Shown: positions 36,414 through 42,936 of the stretch, in pieces | Numbering within the stretch: the first letter of the stretch is position 1 | How the letters are laid out: each line of letters starts with the position of its first letter | NCBI GenBank assembly: GCA_030524425.1 | Contig: JAUNGN010000014.1 | Span: 1 to 59,850 of the forward strand | From: Clostridia bacterium | GTDB taxonomy: Bacteria > Bacillota > Clostridia > Lachnospirales > CAG-274 | Direction: 5' to 3' | DNA: 59,850 bases | Notes under the pieces: generated by a model | Databases searched by the model: none | Told to the model about the DNA's origin: nothing | Seen by the model: the letters and a program-made list of their open reading frames with translations, nothing else | Position numbers and translations under genes: made by a program

Positions 36414-36728
36414 CTACCAAAGTTTTTTCTTTTTCCTTTTATCAGCCGCTTCATCAAGTGTATCTATAACCCCTCTATCTCCCAGACGAACACCGGTTAA
36501 ATTACCTGCATAATCTTCCAGAGTATATTTGGTATCATCTCTTTTTGATCTGTTGCAATGCCTGCACATACACTGCAAATTATCAATATCATCACTTCCC
36601 CCACAGCTTTGAGGTAATATATGATCAATATCAATATCTCCCTTTCTGAATTTTCTTCCGCAGGAAACACAGGTGTACCAACCATAATTTGATTTATTGT
36701 TTTTAAAATAATTATCTCTGTAACCCAT
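36414..36728 (-). CDS. HNH endonuclease
   Basis: 104 residues. Seen: CVSCGR and CxxHC (CMCRHCNRSK) zinc-binding pairs flanking DIDHILPQSCGGSDDIDNLQ, the HNH active site with the catalytic His and Asn. It starts 2 nt after the 36731 gene ends and is the last of a run of six small genes on the minus strand (38252 to 36414). HNH nucleases of this size serve in phage packaging, restriction or mobile-element homing; the neighbours do not settle which. Confidence 0.9.
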   Translation of the reverse strand: MGYRDNYFKNNKSNYGWYTCVSCGRKFRKGDIDIDHILPQSCGGSDDIDNLQCMCRHCNRSKRDDTKYTLEDYAGNLTGVRLGDRGVIDTLDEAADKRKKKKLW

Positions 36729-36730
36729 AA

Positions 36731-36940
36731 TTAATTATTATCTCCATATCCTCTTTCTTTCAAAAGAGCTAAACAGGCCATCTTTTCTGTTTTTTTGCAG
36801 GAAGATCTATATCTTCTCAAAAGTGCTTCGTCACTTAGTGATGAATTTTTATCCATATACATTTCATATTCATCATTAAGCTCCATAGCCTTATCAAAGG
36901 CTTTTACCCCCAAATTTTTCAACTGATCACCAAAAGACAT
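36731..36940 (-). CDS. Small hypothetical protein
   Basis: 69-residue charged, helical protein; AAAGGAG precedes the ATG. Two predicted helices (about residues 5-30 and 35-62), the second with a Cys-Lys-Lys and an MACLALLKERGYGD tail. A tail of this kind (ACLALLKERGY) is common in short Firmicute proteins of unknown role. Tightly linked to the HNH gene. Confidence 0.65.
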   Translation of the reverse strand: MSFGDQLKNLGVKAFDKAMELNDEYEMYMDKNSSLSDEALLRRYRSSCKKTEKMACLALLKERGYGDNN

Positions 36941-36969
36941 AATCTCTCACTCCTTTAATATACTCTTTT

Positions 36970-37617
36970 TTATAAACAAAAATCGTTTAAATAACTTTTT
37001 ATAAAAAGCTTAACACCTTTTAAATAGGGTAATTTAGAAAAGAACATAAACGGTAATCCTAAAGCAAAGAAAATAACAATAGCGCTAAGCACGGATACTT
37101 TAAATCCAACAATTACCGCCATAATAAGTAAAATAATACCGAAACAGTTTTCTACTTTTTTAGTCTTTTCGCCGTTTCTAACAGCAATATTAATTATATT
37201 ATCATACTTTTGTCCCATAAATTCATTAAGTACTTCATAACTCTGTTCATCATTGCCCATAAGATTTTTTACATAAATTTTTATAATTTCATCTGCATTA
37301 TAATCGTATTTTAGATCAACACCTTCTCTTTCATGTGCAATTAAAAAGGATAGATTGTTAAGGCAACACTCATAAATATATTCAACAGGTTCATTTGAAA
37401 GAATAAGCTCTATAATGCCTGAAGCCCCTATACAAGATAATAATTTATTTATATCCCTTTTAATATTAGAGGATACTATTTTCTCCAGCTTAAAGTTATA
37501 AATTTTATACTTCTCGTATTTATCGCCATATCCTGTTCCATACCCTGTACTAAGGCAGTAATCAATAGCATCATAAACATTATCAAATATTTCATCACTA
37601 TTTTTGTCTTTTGCCAC
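36970..37617 (-). CDS. Hypothetical membrane protein
   Basis: 215 residues from a GTG with AGGAGG upstream. The first 150 residues are soluble and charged with an internal helical pattern; two hydrophobic segments (about 157-193) and a short basic tail follow. I do not recognise a family. It lies in the small-gene cluster with two zinc-ribbon genes, another membrane gene and HNH. Confidence 0.65.
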   Translation of the reverse strand: MAKDKNSDEIFDNVYDAIDYCLSTGYGTGYGDKYEKYKIYNFKLEKIVSSNIKRDINKLLSCIGASGIIELILSNEPVEYIYECCLNNLSFLIAHEREGVDLKYDYNADEIIKIYVKNLMGNDEQSYEVLNEFMGQKYDNIINIAVRNGEKTKKVENCFGIILLIMAVIVGFKVSVLSAIVIFFALGLPFMFFSKLPYLKGVKLFIKSYLNDFCL

Positions 37618-37641
37618 TTTTAAGCCTCCTAAATTTTATTT

Positions 37642-37902
37642 TTATGTAACTGCATAATTGGTTATCATTCCATAAATTGCAGCAACAGCAACTAAAATAA
37701 TGGCTATTGCCAAAATAATTTTTAATATATTAAATATTTTTAGTCCTGTATTAATTTTTCTGAAAAATCCCAAATACATCATAAATTCATCTACATATGG
37801 TATTGGATCAGGAAAAAAAGTATTTACAATAAGAAAAATTATTTGTAATGGCCATGGAAGAGCAAAATAAATACAAATCAATATTAAATAAACAATTATC
37901 AT
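37642..37902 (-). CDS. Small hypothetical membrane protein
   Basis: 86 residues; GGAG before ATG 37902. Two hydrophobic spans (about 2-28 and 55-80) with a PxP-containing loop (FFPDPIPYVDE). It resembles small two-span proteins but no family is recognised. Cotranscribed with the 36970 gene by spacing (24 nt). Confidence 0.6.
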   Translation of the reverse strand: MIIVYLILICIYFALPWPLQIIFLIVNTFFPDPIPYVDEFMMYLGFFRKINTGLKIFNILKIILAIAIILVAVAAIYGMITNYAVT

Positions 37903-37926
37903 TTAATACTTTCTCCTTACATAATT

Positions 37927-38079
37927 TTATATTTCTCTGTTTCTCCTCCATGAATGAGGTCTGCCATTAGATTTTCTTGGGCAAATTCCGGGCAAAGGAC
38001 GTCCTGCATCCTTTGCCCTTACCTGTCGTTGACCGCAATACACACACATATATTCAATACGCTTTTTCGCAGTATTCAT
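37927..38079 (-). CDS. Small Cys/Arg-rich zinc-binding protein
   Basis: 50 residues, ATG 38079 with a perfect AGGAGGT. A CVYCG pair near residue 12 and a lone Cys near residue 33, with an Arg-rich C-terminus (SWRRNRE), suggest a small metal-binding nucleic-acid-binding protein. Family not recognised. 17 nt downstream of the zinc-ribbon gene. Confidence 0.6.
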   Translation of the reverse strand: MNTAKKRIEYMCVYCGQRQVRAKDAGRPLPGICPRKSNGRPHSWRRNREI

Positions 38080-38096
38080 AAATACCTCCTGGATAG

Positions 38097-38252
38097 CTAT
38101 CTTACTCTTGCTTTACCATTACCTGTTTCTACTGTAAGACTTTTACCGCATTTTGGACACTTAGTATGTTTAATATTGCTTGTATCCACTCTCACTCTCG
38201 ATGTAAGAACAGCCCCACAGCTTGGACAACTTACACTTTTGTATTCTGCCAT
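38097..38252 (-). CDS. Small zinc-ribbon protein
   Basis: 51 residues, ATG 38252 with GGAGG upstream. Two CPxC knuckles (SCPSCG near residue 9 and KCPKCG near residue 32) make a classic zinc ribbon, with a basic tail. First gene of the minus-strand small-gene run ending in HNH; divergent from the XRE repressor at 38403. Confidence 0.7.
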   Translation of the reverse strand: MAEYKSVSCPSCGAVLTSRVRVDTSNIKHTKCPKCGKSLTVETGNGKARVR

Positions 38253-38299
38253 AATAATTCCTCCTTTAATTTTTTAATTTATTTTACAACATTTTACAC

Positions 38300-38392
38300 T
38301 CTTTGTCAACAACTATAGTTAATATTATTTTTAATGAATTATAGTTAATTGTAAAAACTAACTATATTTATTATCATTAACTTTAGAATGGG
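38300..38392. promoter_or_regulatory. Repeated TATAGTTAA-type sites between divergent genes
   Basis: AACTATAGTTAAT, AATTATAGTTAATT, AACTAACTATA and ATTAACTTTA are spaced through the gap between the zinc-ribbon gene and the XRE gene. They look like multiple operator half-sites for the XRE protein controlling both directions. Confidence 0.5.
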
Positions 38393-38402
38393 AGTGATGT
38401 AA

Positions 38403-38744
38403 TTGTCTAAAGTAGCTGAAAATTTAGGCCACAGGATACGTGCCTTTCGTAACGAAAAGGGAATAAGTCAGGAGGAGCTTGCCTTTAAATCCTCCATAAG
38501 CACCACATATTTGGGGCAAATCGAAAGAGCTGAAAAATCTCCTACCGTAGAAGTTCTGGATAAATTAGCAAATGCTCTTGATATCTCAATATATGACCTT
38601 TTTCTGTTTGACGAAAAAATTAAAACAGGTAATAATAACACTATACTTAATAAAATAAATGCACAGCTCTCATCTTTGTCAGAAGAAGAACAAGCGGAGC
38701 TTTTAAAACTAATTAAAAATATAAAAGCCTTTAAAAAAATATAA
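38403..38744 (+). CDS. XRE-family transcriptional repressor
   Basis: 113 residues from a TTG with GGGAG upstream. Seen: HTH domain at residues 6-65 (GISQEELAFKSSISTTYLGQ) of the SinR/cI type and a C-terminal helical pair (LSSLSEEEQAELLKLIKN) for dimerisation. Divergent from the small-gene cluster that it probably represses; AT-rich repeated sites lie between them. Confidence 0.9.
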   Translation: MSKVAENLGHRIRAFRNEKGISQEELAFKSSISTTYLGQIERAEKSPTVEVLDKLANALDISIYDLFLFDEKIKTGNNNTILNKINAQLSSLSEEEQAELLKLIKNIKAFKKI

Positions 38745-38780
38745 GAATCCAATAAATTTTTCAAATTCAATAAGCCCAAA

Positions 38781-38813
38781 AGCATCACCTGTCGTATATC
38801 AACAGGTGATGCT
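38781..38813. terminator. Bidirectional hairpin between XRE gene and secreted protein
   Basis: AGCATCACCTGT and ACAGGTGATGCT form a perfect 12-bp stem between convergent genes; T-runs are weak. Confidence 0.6.
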
Positions 38814-38832
38814 TGCCTTTACTTATATTATA

Positions 38833-39483
38833 TCAATCCCAGCCCATTTTTTTGTTATAGGCGTCTTCGCCAAATATACTCTTATACAAATCTGTAAGAG
38901 GACTGAATACTTCACCAAGAACACCTTTATTGTTCTTATCCTCAAAAAGCTGATTTGGTGTTGACGAACTACTGCTTGATGAACTGCTGCTTGATTTATT
39001 TGTCTTTGGCTTATAAATAAGAGCTGATTCAGGTATTGGTTTATTTGCAAGATAATCCTCCTGGTATCTCCAGTTTACTGAATCAGGTCCTTTGCCTGCT
39101 GCTTCAAGCTGTGATTTTGTCACCATTTTTTCACCGGTTGAGCTTGTTGACTGCTGAGCCTGTGTTTGCTGCTTATAAACTAATGCTGATTCAGGTATTG
39201 GCTTATCTGCGAGATAGTCCTCCTGGTATCTCCAGTTTACTGAATCAGGTCCCTTGCCTGCTGCCTCAAGCTGTGACTTTGTTACCATCTTTTCATAATA
39301 TAATGCTGATTCGGGAACATCCTTGCCGTCTAAATAATCCTGCTGATATTCATACTGTACGGAATAAGGTACTTTGCCCCTTGCCTCAGCCTCAGCCTTT
39401 GTAATTGCATAAGCGGGAATCTGCATTACCATGGCAGCTGATAAGGCTAAAACCAATGTCCTTGTAAAATAATTCTTTTTCAT
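38833..39483 (-). CDS. Secreted protein with three 38-residue repeats
   Basis: 216 residues. Signal peptide (about 1-25, ending PAYA) after a GGAGG site. Three repeats follow: one diverged (about 28-64) and two nearly identical (about 65-103 and 119-157) with the consensus KSQLEAAGKGPDSVNWRYQE then DYLxxKxIPESALVYK, joined by a Gln/Thr-rich linker, then a Ser run and a short C-terminal domain. The last two repeats are also nearly identical in DNA, so they arose by recent duplication. No LPXTG, choline or known wall-binding motif is seen. Family not recognised; may be spore-related or surface-associated. Confidence 0.7.
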   Translation of the reverse strand: MKKNYFTRTLVLALSAAMVMQIPAYAITKAEAEARGKVPYSVQYEYQQDYLDGKDVPESALYYEKMVTKSQLEAAGKGPDSVNWRYQEDYLADKPIPESALVYKQQTQAQQSTSSTGEKMVTKSQLEAAGKGPDSVNWRYQEDYLANKPIPESALIYKPKTNKSSSSSSSSSSSTPNQLFEDKNNKGVLGEVFSPLTDLYKSIFGEDAYNKKMGWD

Positions 39484-39503
39484 AAAAATTCCTCCTTTGA
39501 AAT

Positions 39504-39549
39504 AAAAAAATCATCCTTTGCCATTATAATAGCAAAAGATGATTTTTTT
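39504..39549 (-). terminator. Terminator after kinase gene
   Basis: AAAAAAATCATC and GATGATTTTTTT around a loop with TTTGC/GCAAA form a stem with T-runs on both strands, just before the start region of the 38833-39483 gene. Confidence 0.75.
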
Positions 39550-39653
39550 GTACTATGCTGTCAGCATAATAGGCTAAATTTTATATACCATAAATGCGGT
39601 ATCTTTATTCCACTATCCTATTAAGCTTTTGGACTATATAAAAAATAAATCCC

Positions 39654-40712
39654 TCAAATCAAATTTATATGCAAATAAAATTTATTTAAGCATAAAAACA
39701 TCATATAAACAACAATTCCCAAAACAACACCCCATATTTTTCTCAACCTCCTGTTCTGATTGGCAAAAAAAGGTATATGTTCCAAATAATAAACATAATC
39801 AGTCATTAGCAAAAACGGTACTCCTAGTGCTGTAAACACATATATGCATTCAAAAGCATCATTAACATTTCCTTCTGCAAGAGCCATAAATAACACAAAT
39901 ACCACAAGCAACAAAACCATATACATTATAATGGATACAGCCTTTTTCCACAGCTTATTGCTTCTAAATCCCGGAAGCTTTAAAAATTTGCTTTTAGAGG
40001 GGCTATAGTTCTTAATCATAACCTTTAGCTCCTCTGCAGATTCATATCGTGCATTGGGATTCATTTTCATACAGCCCTTTAAAATATAATCCATTTTACC
40101 CTTGTACATACACACATCAGGCAATTCCCCCGTAAGCATAAAATTCATAAGAACACCGCAGGAATAAATATCAGATGTTATATCGGTCTGGTTAAACCCA
40201 TACTGTTCGGGAGAAGCATAACCAACCGTACCCATTATTGTTGTGTCCTTGTTTTTATAGTTGTTTCTTATTCTTGAAATTCCCAAGTCTATAAGCTTTA
40301 TGGTACCATCTACGGAAATCATAATATTTGACGGTGTAATATCTCTGTGAATAACATTGTTTTTATGCAGACAGCTTATGCCATCACAAACCTGACACAT
40401 TATATTTTGAACATCAGTTAATTCCATTGGTCCGTTTTTTTCAACTATATGCTTCAGGTCAATGCCGTTTATATATTCCTCTATTACATAATATTTTTCT
40501 TCACAGCATAAAACATTTCGAACACAGGCTATATTCCTGTCAGCATTGCCTTTAATCTTATTGTAAGCATATAAGCTATGCTCATCTATCTCTTTCTTTA
40601 CCCATATACTTTTATCTCTTATGTCTTTTACAATATGAACCTTGTCATTTTTATCCAAAACTTCAATTTCAGTATATTGACTAAGCTCATATTCATCTGC
40701 CAAATTACTCAC
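39654..40712 (-). CDS. Ser/Thr protein kinase with C-terminal membrane anchor
   Basis: 352 residues. Kinase domain about 15-240: the glycine loop is weak, a VKKE Lys near residue 34, VIEEYINGIDL hinge, HRDITPSNIMI catalytic loop (Asp and Asn kept), IDLGISR in place of DFG, GTVGYASPEQYG in place of APE, and DIYSCGVLM. Four hydrophobic segments (about 253-345) follow, in place of the PASTA domains of PrkC. The divergent HTH gene at 40787 is probably its partner or regulator. Kinases of this eukaryote-like form occur in defence and signalling modules. Confidence 0.9.
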   Translation of the reverse strand: MSNLADEYELSQYTEIEVLDKNDKVHIVKDIRDKSIWVKKEIDEHSLYAYNKIKGNADRNIACVRNVLCCEEKYYVIEEYINGIDLKHIVEKNGPMELTDVQNIMCQVCDGISCLHKNNVIHRDITPSNIMISVDGTIKLIDLGISRIRNNYKNKDTTIMGTVGYASPEQYGFNQTDITSDIYSCGVLMNFMLTGELPDVCMYKGKMDYILKGCMKMNPNARYESAEELKVMIKNYSPSKSKFLKLPGFRSNKLWKKAVSIIMYMVLLLVVFVLFMALAEGNVNDAFECIYVFTALGVPFLLMTDYVYYLEHIPFFANQNRRLRKIWGVVLGIVVYMMFLCLNKFYLHINLI

Positions 40713-40786
40713 ATTTTCACCTTCTCAAAAAAAATTATTGCAAAATTATTAGAAGTATTATATCATAAATTCAAGAGGTGGTAAAT

Positions 40787-41224
40787 ATGAATATTCAAAA
40801 ATCGACAGACGAGCTTTTAAAAATACTTAACGCAGAAGAAGAAATTGAAAACTATATCGAAGAAAACAAAGATGATATTATTGATTTAAGCCTTTCGGAT
40901 TATCTTGAAGATATGCTTAAAAAATATAATATTTCCAAGAATACTGCTATAAATAATTCAGCGATTAACCAGATTTACGGCTATCAGATTTTCGACGGCA
41001 AAAAGAAAAGCCCCTCCCGTGATAAGCTTATTCAGCTTATATTTGGTTTGGGACTTAATGTTGCTGACGCTCAAAGACTGCTTAAAATAGCGGGAGTTAA
41101 TGAGCTTTATCCCCGTATCAAAAGAGATAGTGTGATTATTTTTGCATTGAATAAAAAAATAAATATTACTCAATGTGACGAGCTTTTATTTGAGCTGGGC
41201 GAAGAAACTATTATTAAGGAATAA
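40787..41224 (+). CDS. HTH-domain protein divergent from kinase
   Basis: 145 residues; ATG 40787 is preferred (GAGGTG 7 nt upstream) over a GTG. N-terminal acidic helical region (about 1-45), then a cryptic XRE-like HTH (about 46-105, with KNTAINNSAINQIYGYQIF and SPSRDKLIQLIFGLGLNVA), ending in IKRDSVIIFALNKKINITQC. I recall this protein pairing with membrane kinases in Clostridia, but cannot cite a function. Confidence 0.75.
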   Translation: MNIQKSTDELLKILNAEEEIENYIEENKDDIIDLSLSDYLEDMLKKYNISKNTAINNSAINQIYGYQIFDGKKKSPSRDKLIQLIFGLGLNVADAQRLLKIAGVNELYPRIKRDSVIIFALNKKINITQCDELLFELGEETIIKE

Positions 41225-41249
41225 AAGCTCCCTGATTTGGGAGCTTTTA
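41222..41249. terminator. Bidirectional terminator between convergent genes
   Basis: AAAAGCTCCC and GGGAGCTTTT form a perfect 10-bp stem, with a T-run on each strand. Confidence 0.9.
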
Positions 41250-41250
41250 C

Positions 41251-42525
41251 TCAATCCTTTAATGCGGTTAAAGGCACAACAAACACTCCATCCGCTCTTT
41301 GATATGCAGCATTTGACAAACCACATAAAACACAAAGTACGGCAGGCGGATTTCCGCCCTTATTTTTTATTTCATTGCTTATTTTTATAAGGCTTTCAGC
41401 TGCTGAATCTATCTGATTTGCTCCCAGCTTAATTTCAAAGGCACACCACGTTCCGTCATCAAGCTCTACAACAGCATCAATTTCATTATTGCTATAATCC
41501 TGATAATGATAAAGATTTGCACCAAAGGCTTCAGCATAAATCTTTAAATCTCTTTCACAAAGAGCTTCAAACAAAAAGCCAAGGGTTTCAAGGTCGTTTA
41601 AAAGCCTGTCAGGTGTTGCCTTTAATAATACTGCCGCAAGAGACGGATCTGCAAAATGCCTTTTTTCTGCCTGCTTAATTCTCACAGAGGATCTTATTGC
41701 AGGAGCAAAAGGAGGTTGATTATCGGTAATAAAAAGCCTTTTAAATATATCCAAATATGCAGCTATTGTTTCAACATCAATATCCTCATCGTCTATAGCC
41801 TTAACATCATTTTTAAGAGTTTTGTTTGTTACGGTAGTGCTTTCATTTCTGGCAAGGGATTTAAGCAAAAGCTTCATTTTTGATGTATCTCTTTTTATAC
41901 CATCAATTCTGTAAACATCATCATCAATAACAGCAGTAAGATATTCGTCAGCCAATAGAGATGCCTTTTTGCCATCCACATTAATATTTCCCGGCCATCC
42001 GCCTCTTACTATATAATGAATTATATTTTTTAAATCCACATCACCTGTTATCATAGGCTTAATTTCACCCATACACAGCTCTTTTAATGAAATTTGCCCC
42101 GTAGACTCTCCCGATTCATAAAGTGACATTGGTCGCATTCTAAGCCTTGCTATTCTGCCCGCACCGCTGTGAAGCACACCCTTATGATTTGGTGTGGCAG
42201 AGCCTGTCAAAATGAACTGACCCTTGTTGCCTGACTGATCCACCTTATGCCTTACCGCATCCCAAATAGGCGGAACCTCCTGCCATTCATCAATAAGCCT
42301 TGGAGTTTCTCCCTCCAAAACCAAAGACGGTGACATCTGTGCAAGCTGTCTGTTTTGAAAATTACCTGAGGGATCGCCGATAAATATCTGACTTTTGCTG
42401 TGATATGATGATGTCCATGTTTTTCCGCACCACTTAGGTCCCTCAACACAGACAGCACCAAAGACGGACAAATATTCTTCTATTTTTTCATCTATAATTC
42501 TAGCTTTATATTCCTTGTTTTCCAC
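41251..42525 (-). CDS. AAA+ ATPase of the DUF4143 family, second copy in element
   Basis: 424 residues from GTG 42525 (GAGG upstream). Seen: Walker A VEGPKWCGKTWT near residue 28, Walker B RLIDEWQEVP, FILTGSATPNH, and a C-terminal NEIDAVVELDDGTWCAFEIKLG, a PD-(D/E)xK-like core. The two ATPases of the element share domain order but differ throughout, so they are not a recent duplication. Four tandem repeats lie directly upstream (42551-42640). Function unknown. Confidence 0.88.
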   Translation of the reverse strand: MENKEYKARIIDEKIEEYLSVFGAVCVEGPKWCGKTWTSSYHSKSQIFIGDPSGNFQNRQLAQMSPSLVLEGETPRLIDEWQEVPPIWDAVRHKVDQSGNKGQFILTGSATPNHKGVLHSGAGRIARLRMRPMSLYESGESTGQISLKELCMGEIKPMITGDVDLKNIIHYIVRGGWPGNINVDGKKASLLADEYLTAVIDDDVYRIDGIKRDTSKMKLLLKSLARNESTTVTNKTLKNDVKAIDDEDIDVETIAAYLDIFKRLFITDNQPPFAPAIRSSVRIKQAEKRHFADPSLAAVLLKATPDRLLNDLETLGFLFEALCERDLKIYAEAFGANLYHYQDYSNNEIDAVVELDDGTWCAFEIKLGANQIDSAAESLIKISNEIKNKGGNPPAVLCVLCGLSNAAYQRADGVFVVPLTALKD

Positions 42526-42550
42526 AAAATCACCTCAATGTCATTATACA

Positions 42551-42640
42551 TCAATACGATAGATTTTGCAATATTAATCCGATAGATTTCTGAATTTCAA
42601 TCCGACAGATTTTTAAATCTCAATCCGACAGATTTTTAAC
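42551..42640. repeat. Four tandem 22-24 bp repeats
   Basis: CAATACGATAGATTTTGCAAT, TTAATCCGATAGATTTCTGAAT, TTCAATCCGACAGATTTTTA and CAATCCGACAGATTTTTAAC follow one another directly upstream of the ATPase gene at 41251. The consensus is CAATCCGAYAGATTTTT. Regular spacing of about two helical turns suggests protein-binding sites; the repeats also resemble direct-repeat iterons. Confidence 0.75.
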
Positions 42641-42695
42641 TGATTTTATACTTATTACTAATAATAATACTTCAAAACAATTAAATTAACTCCGC

Positions 42696-42895
42696 CTAAT
42701 TCTTTTTAGTAATCTCTTTAACTGCCTTATCAAAGTCACTTTCAAGCTGTTACATTTCTCTTCAACTTGAACTGTTGCAAATTTTGCAACAGTTACCTCT
42801 TGCAACAACTCGCCTTCTTCAAAAATATTTTTAATATGCCTTGAAATGGTTGATTTATTTTTATTATACCCTATTCCCAATGTATTTTCACAAAA
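42696..42895 (-). pseudogene. Remnant of a RhuM-family gene
   Basis: The frame from about 42895 reads GYNKNKSTISRHIKNIFEEG and EVTVAKFATVQ, matching the N-terminal HTH of RhuM-type proteins but without their first 30 or so residues. After VQVEE the frame breaks, and in another frame QLESDFDKAVKEITKKN then a stop follows, which looks like a RhuM C-terminus. So the middle (over 200 residues) is deleted and both ends remain. It lies immediately downstream of the recombinase terminator. Confidence 0.6.
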
Positions 42896-42901
42896 AATAA
42901 A

Positions 42902-42936
42902 AATGGAGCTTCAAATCATATAATTCAAAGCTCCGC
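42902..42936 (-). terminator. Terminator after large serine recombinase
   Basis: GGAGCTTTGAA and TTTGAAGCTCC form a stem, followed by ATTTTTATTTTTTG on the minus strand. It overlaps the last codons of the recombinase gene. Confidence 0.85.

Noticed and set aside
39036..39404. Plus-strand frame of 122 codons opposite the secreted repeat protein
   Set aside because: It mirrors the repeats of the gene on the other strand, with no ribosome site; a shadow frame.
42551..42640. CRISPR array
   Set aside because: Repeat units follow each other with no spacers of 30-40 bp and no cas genes are present.
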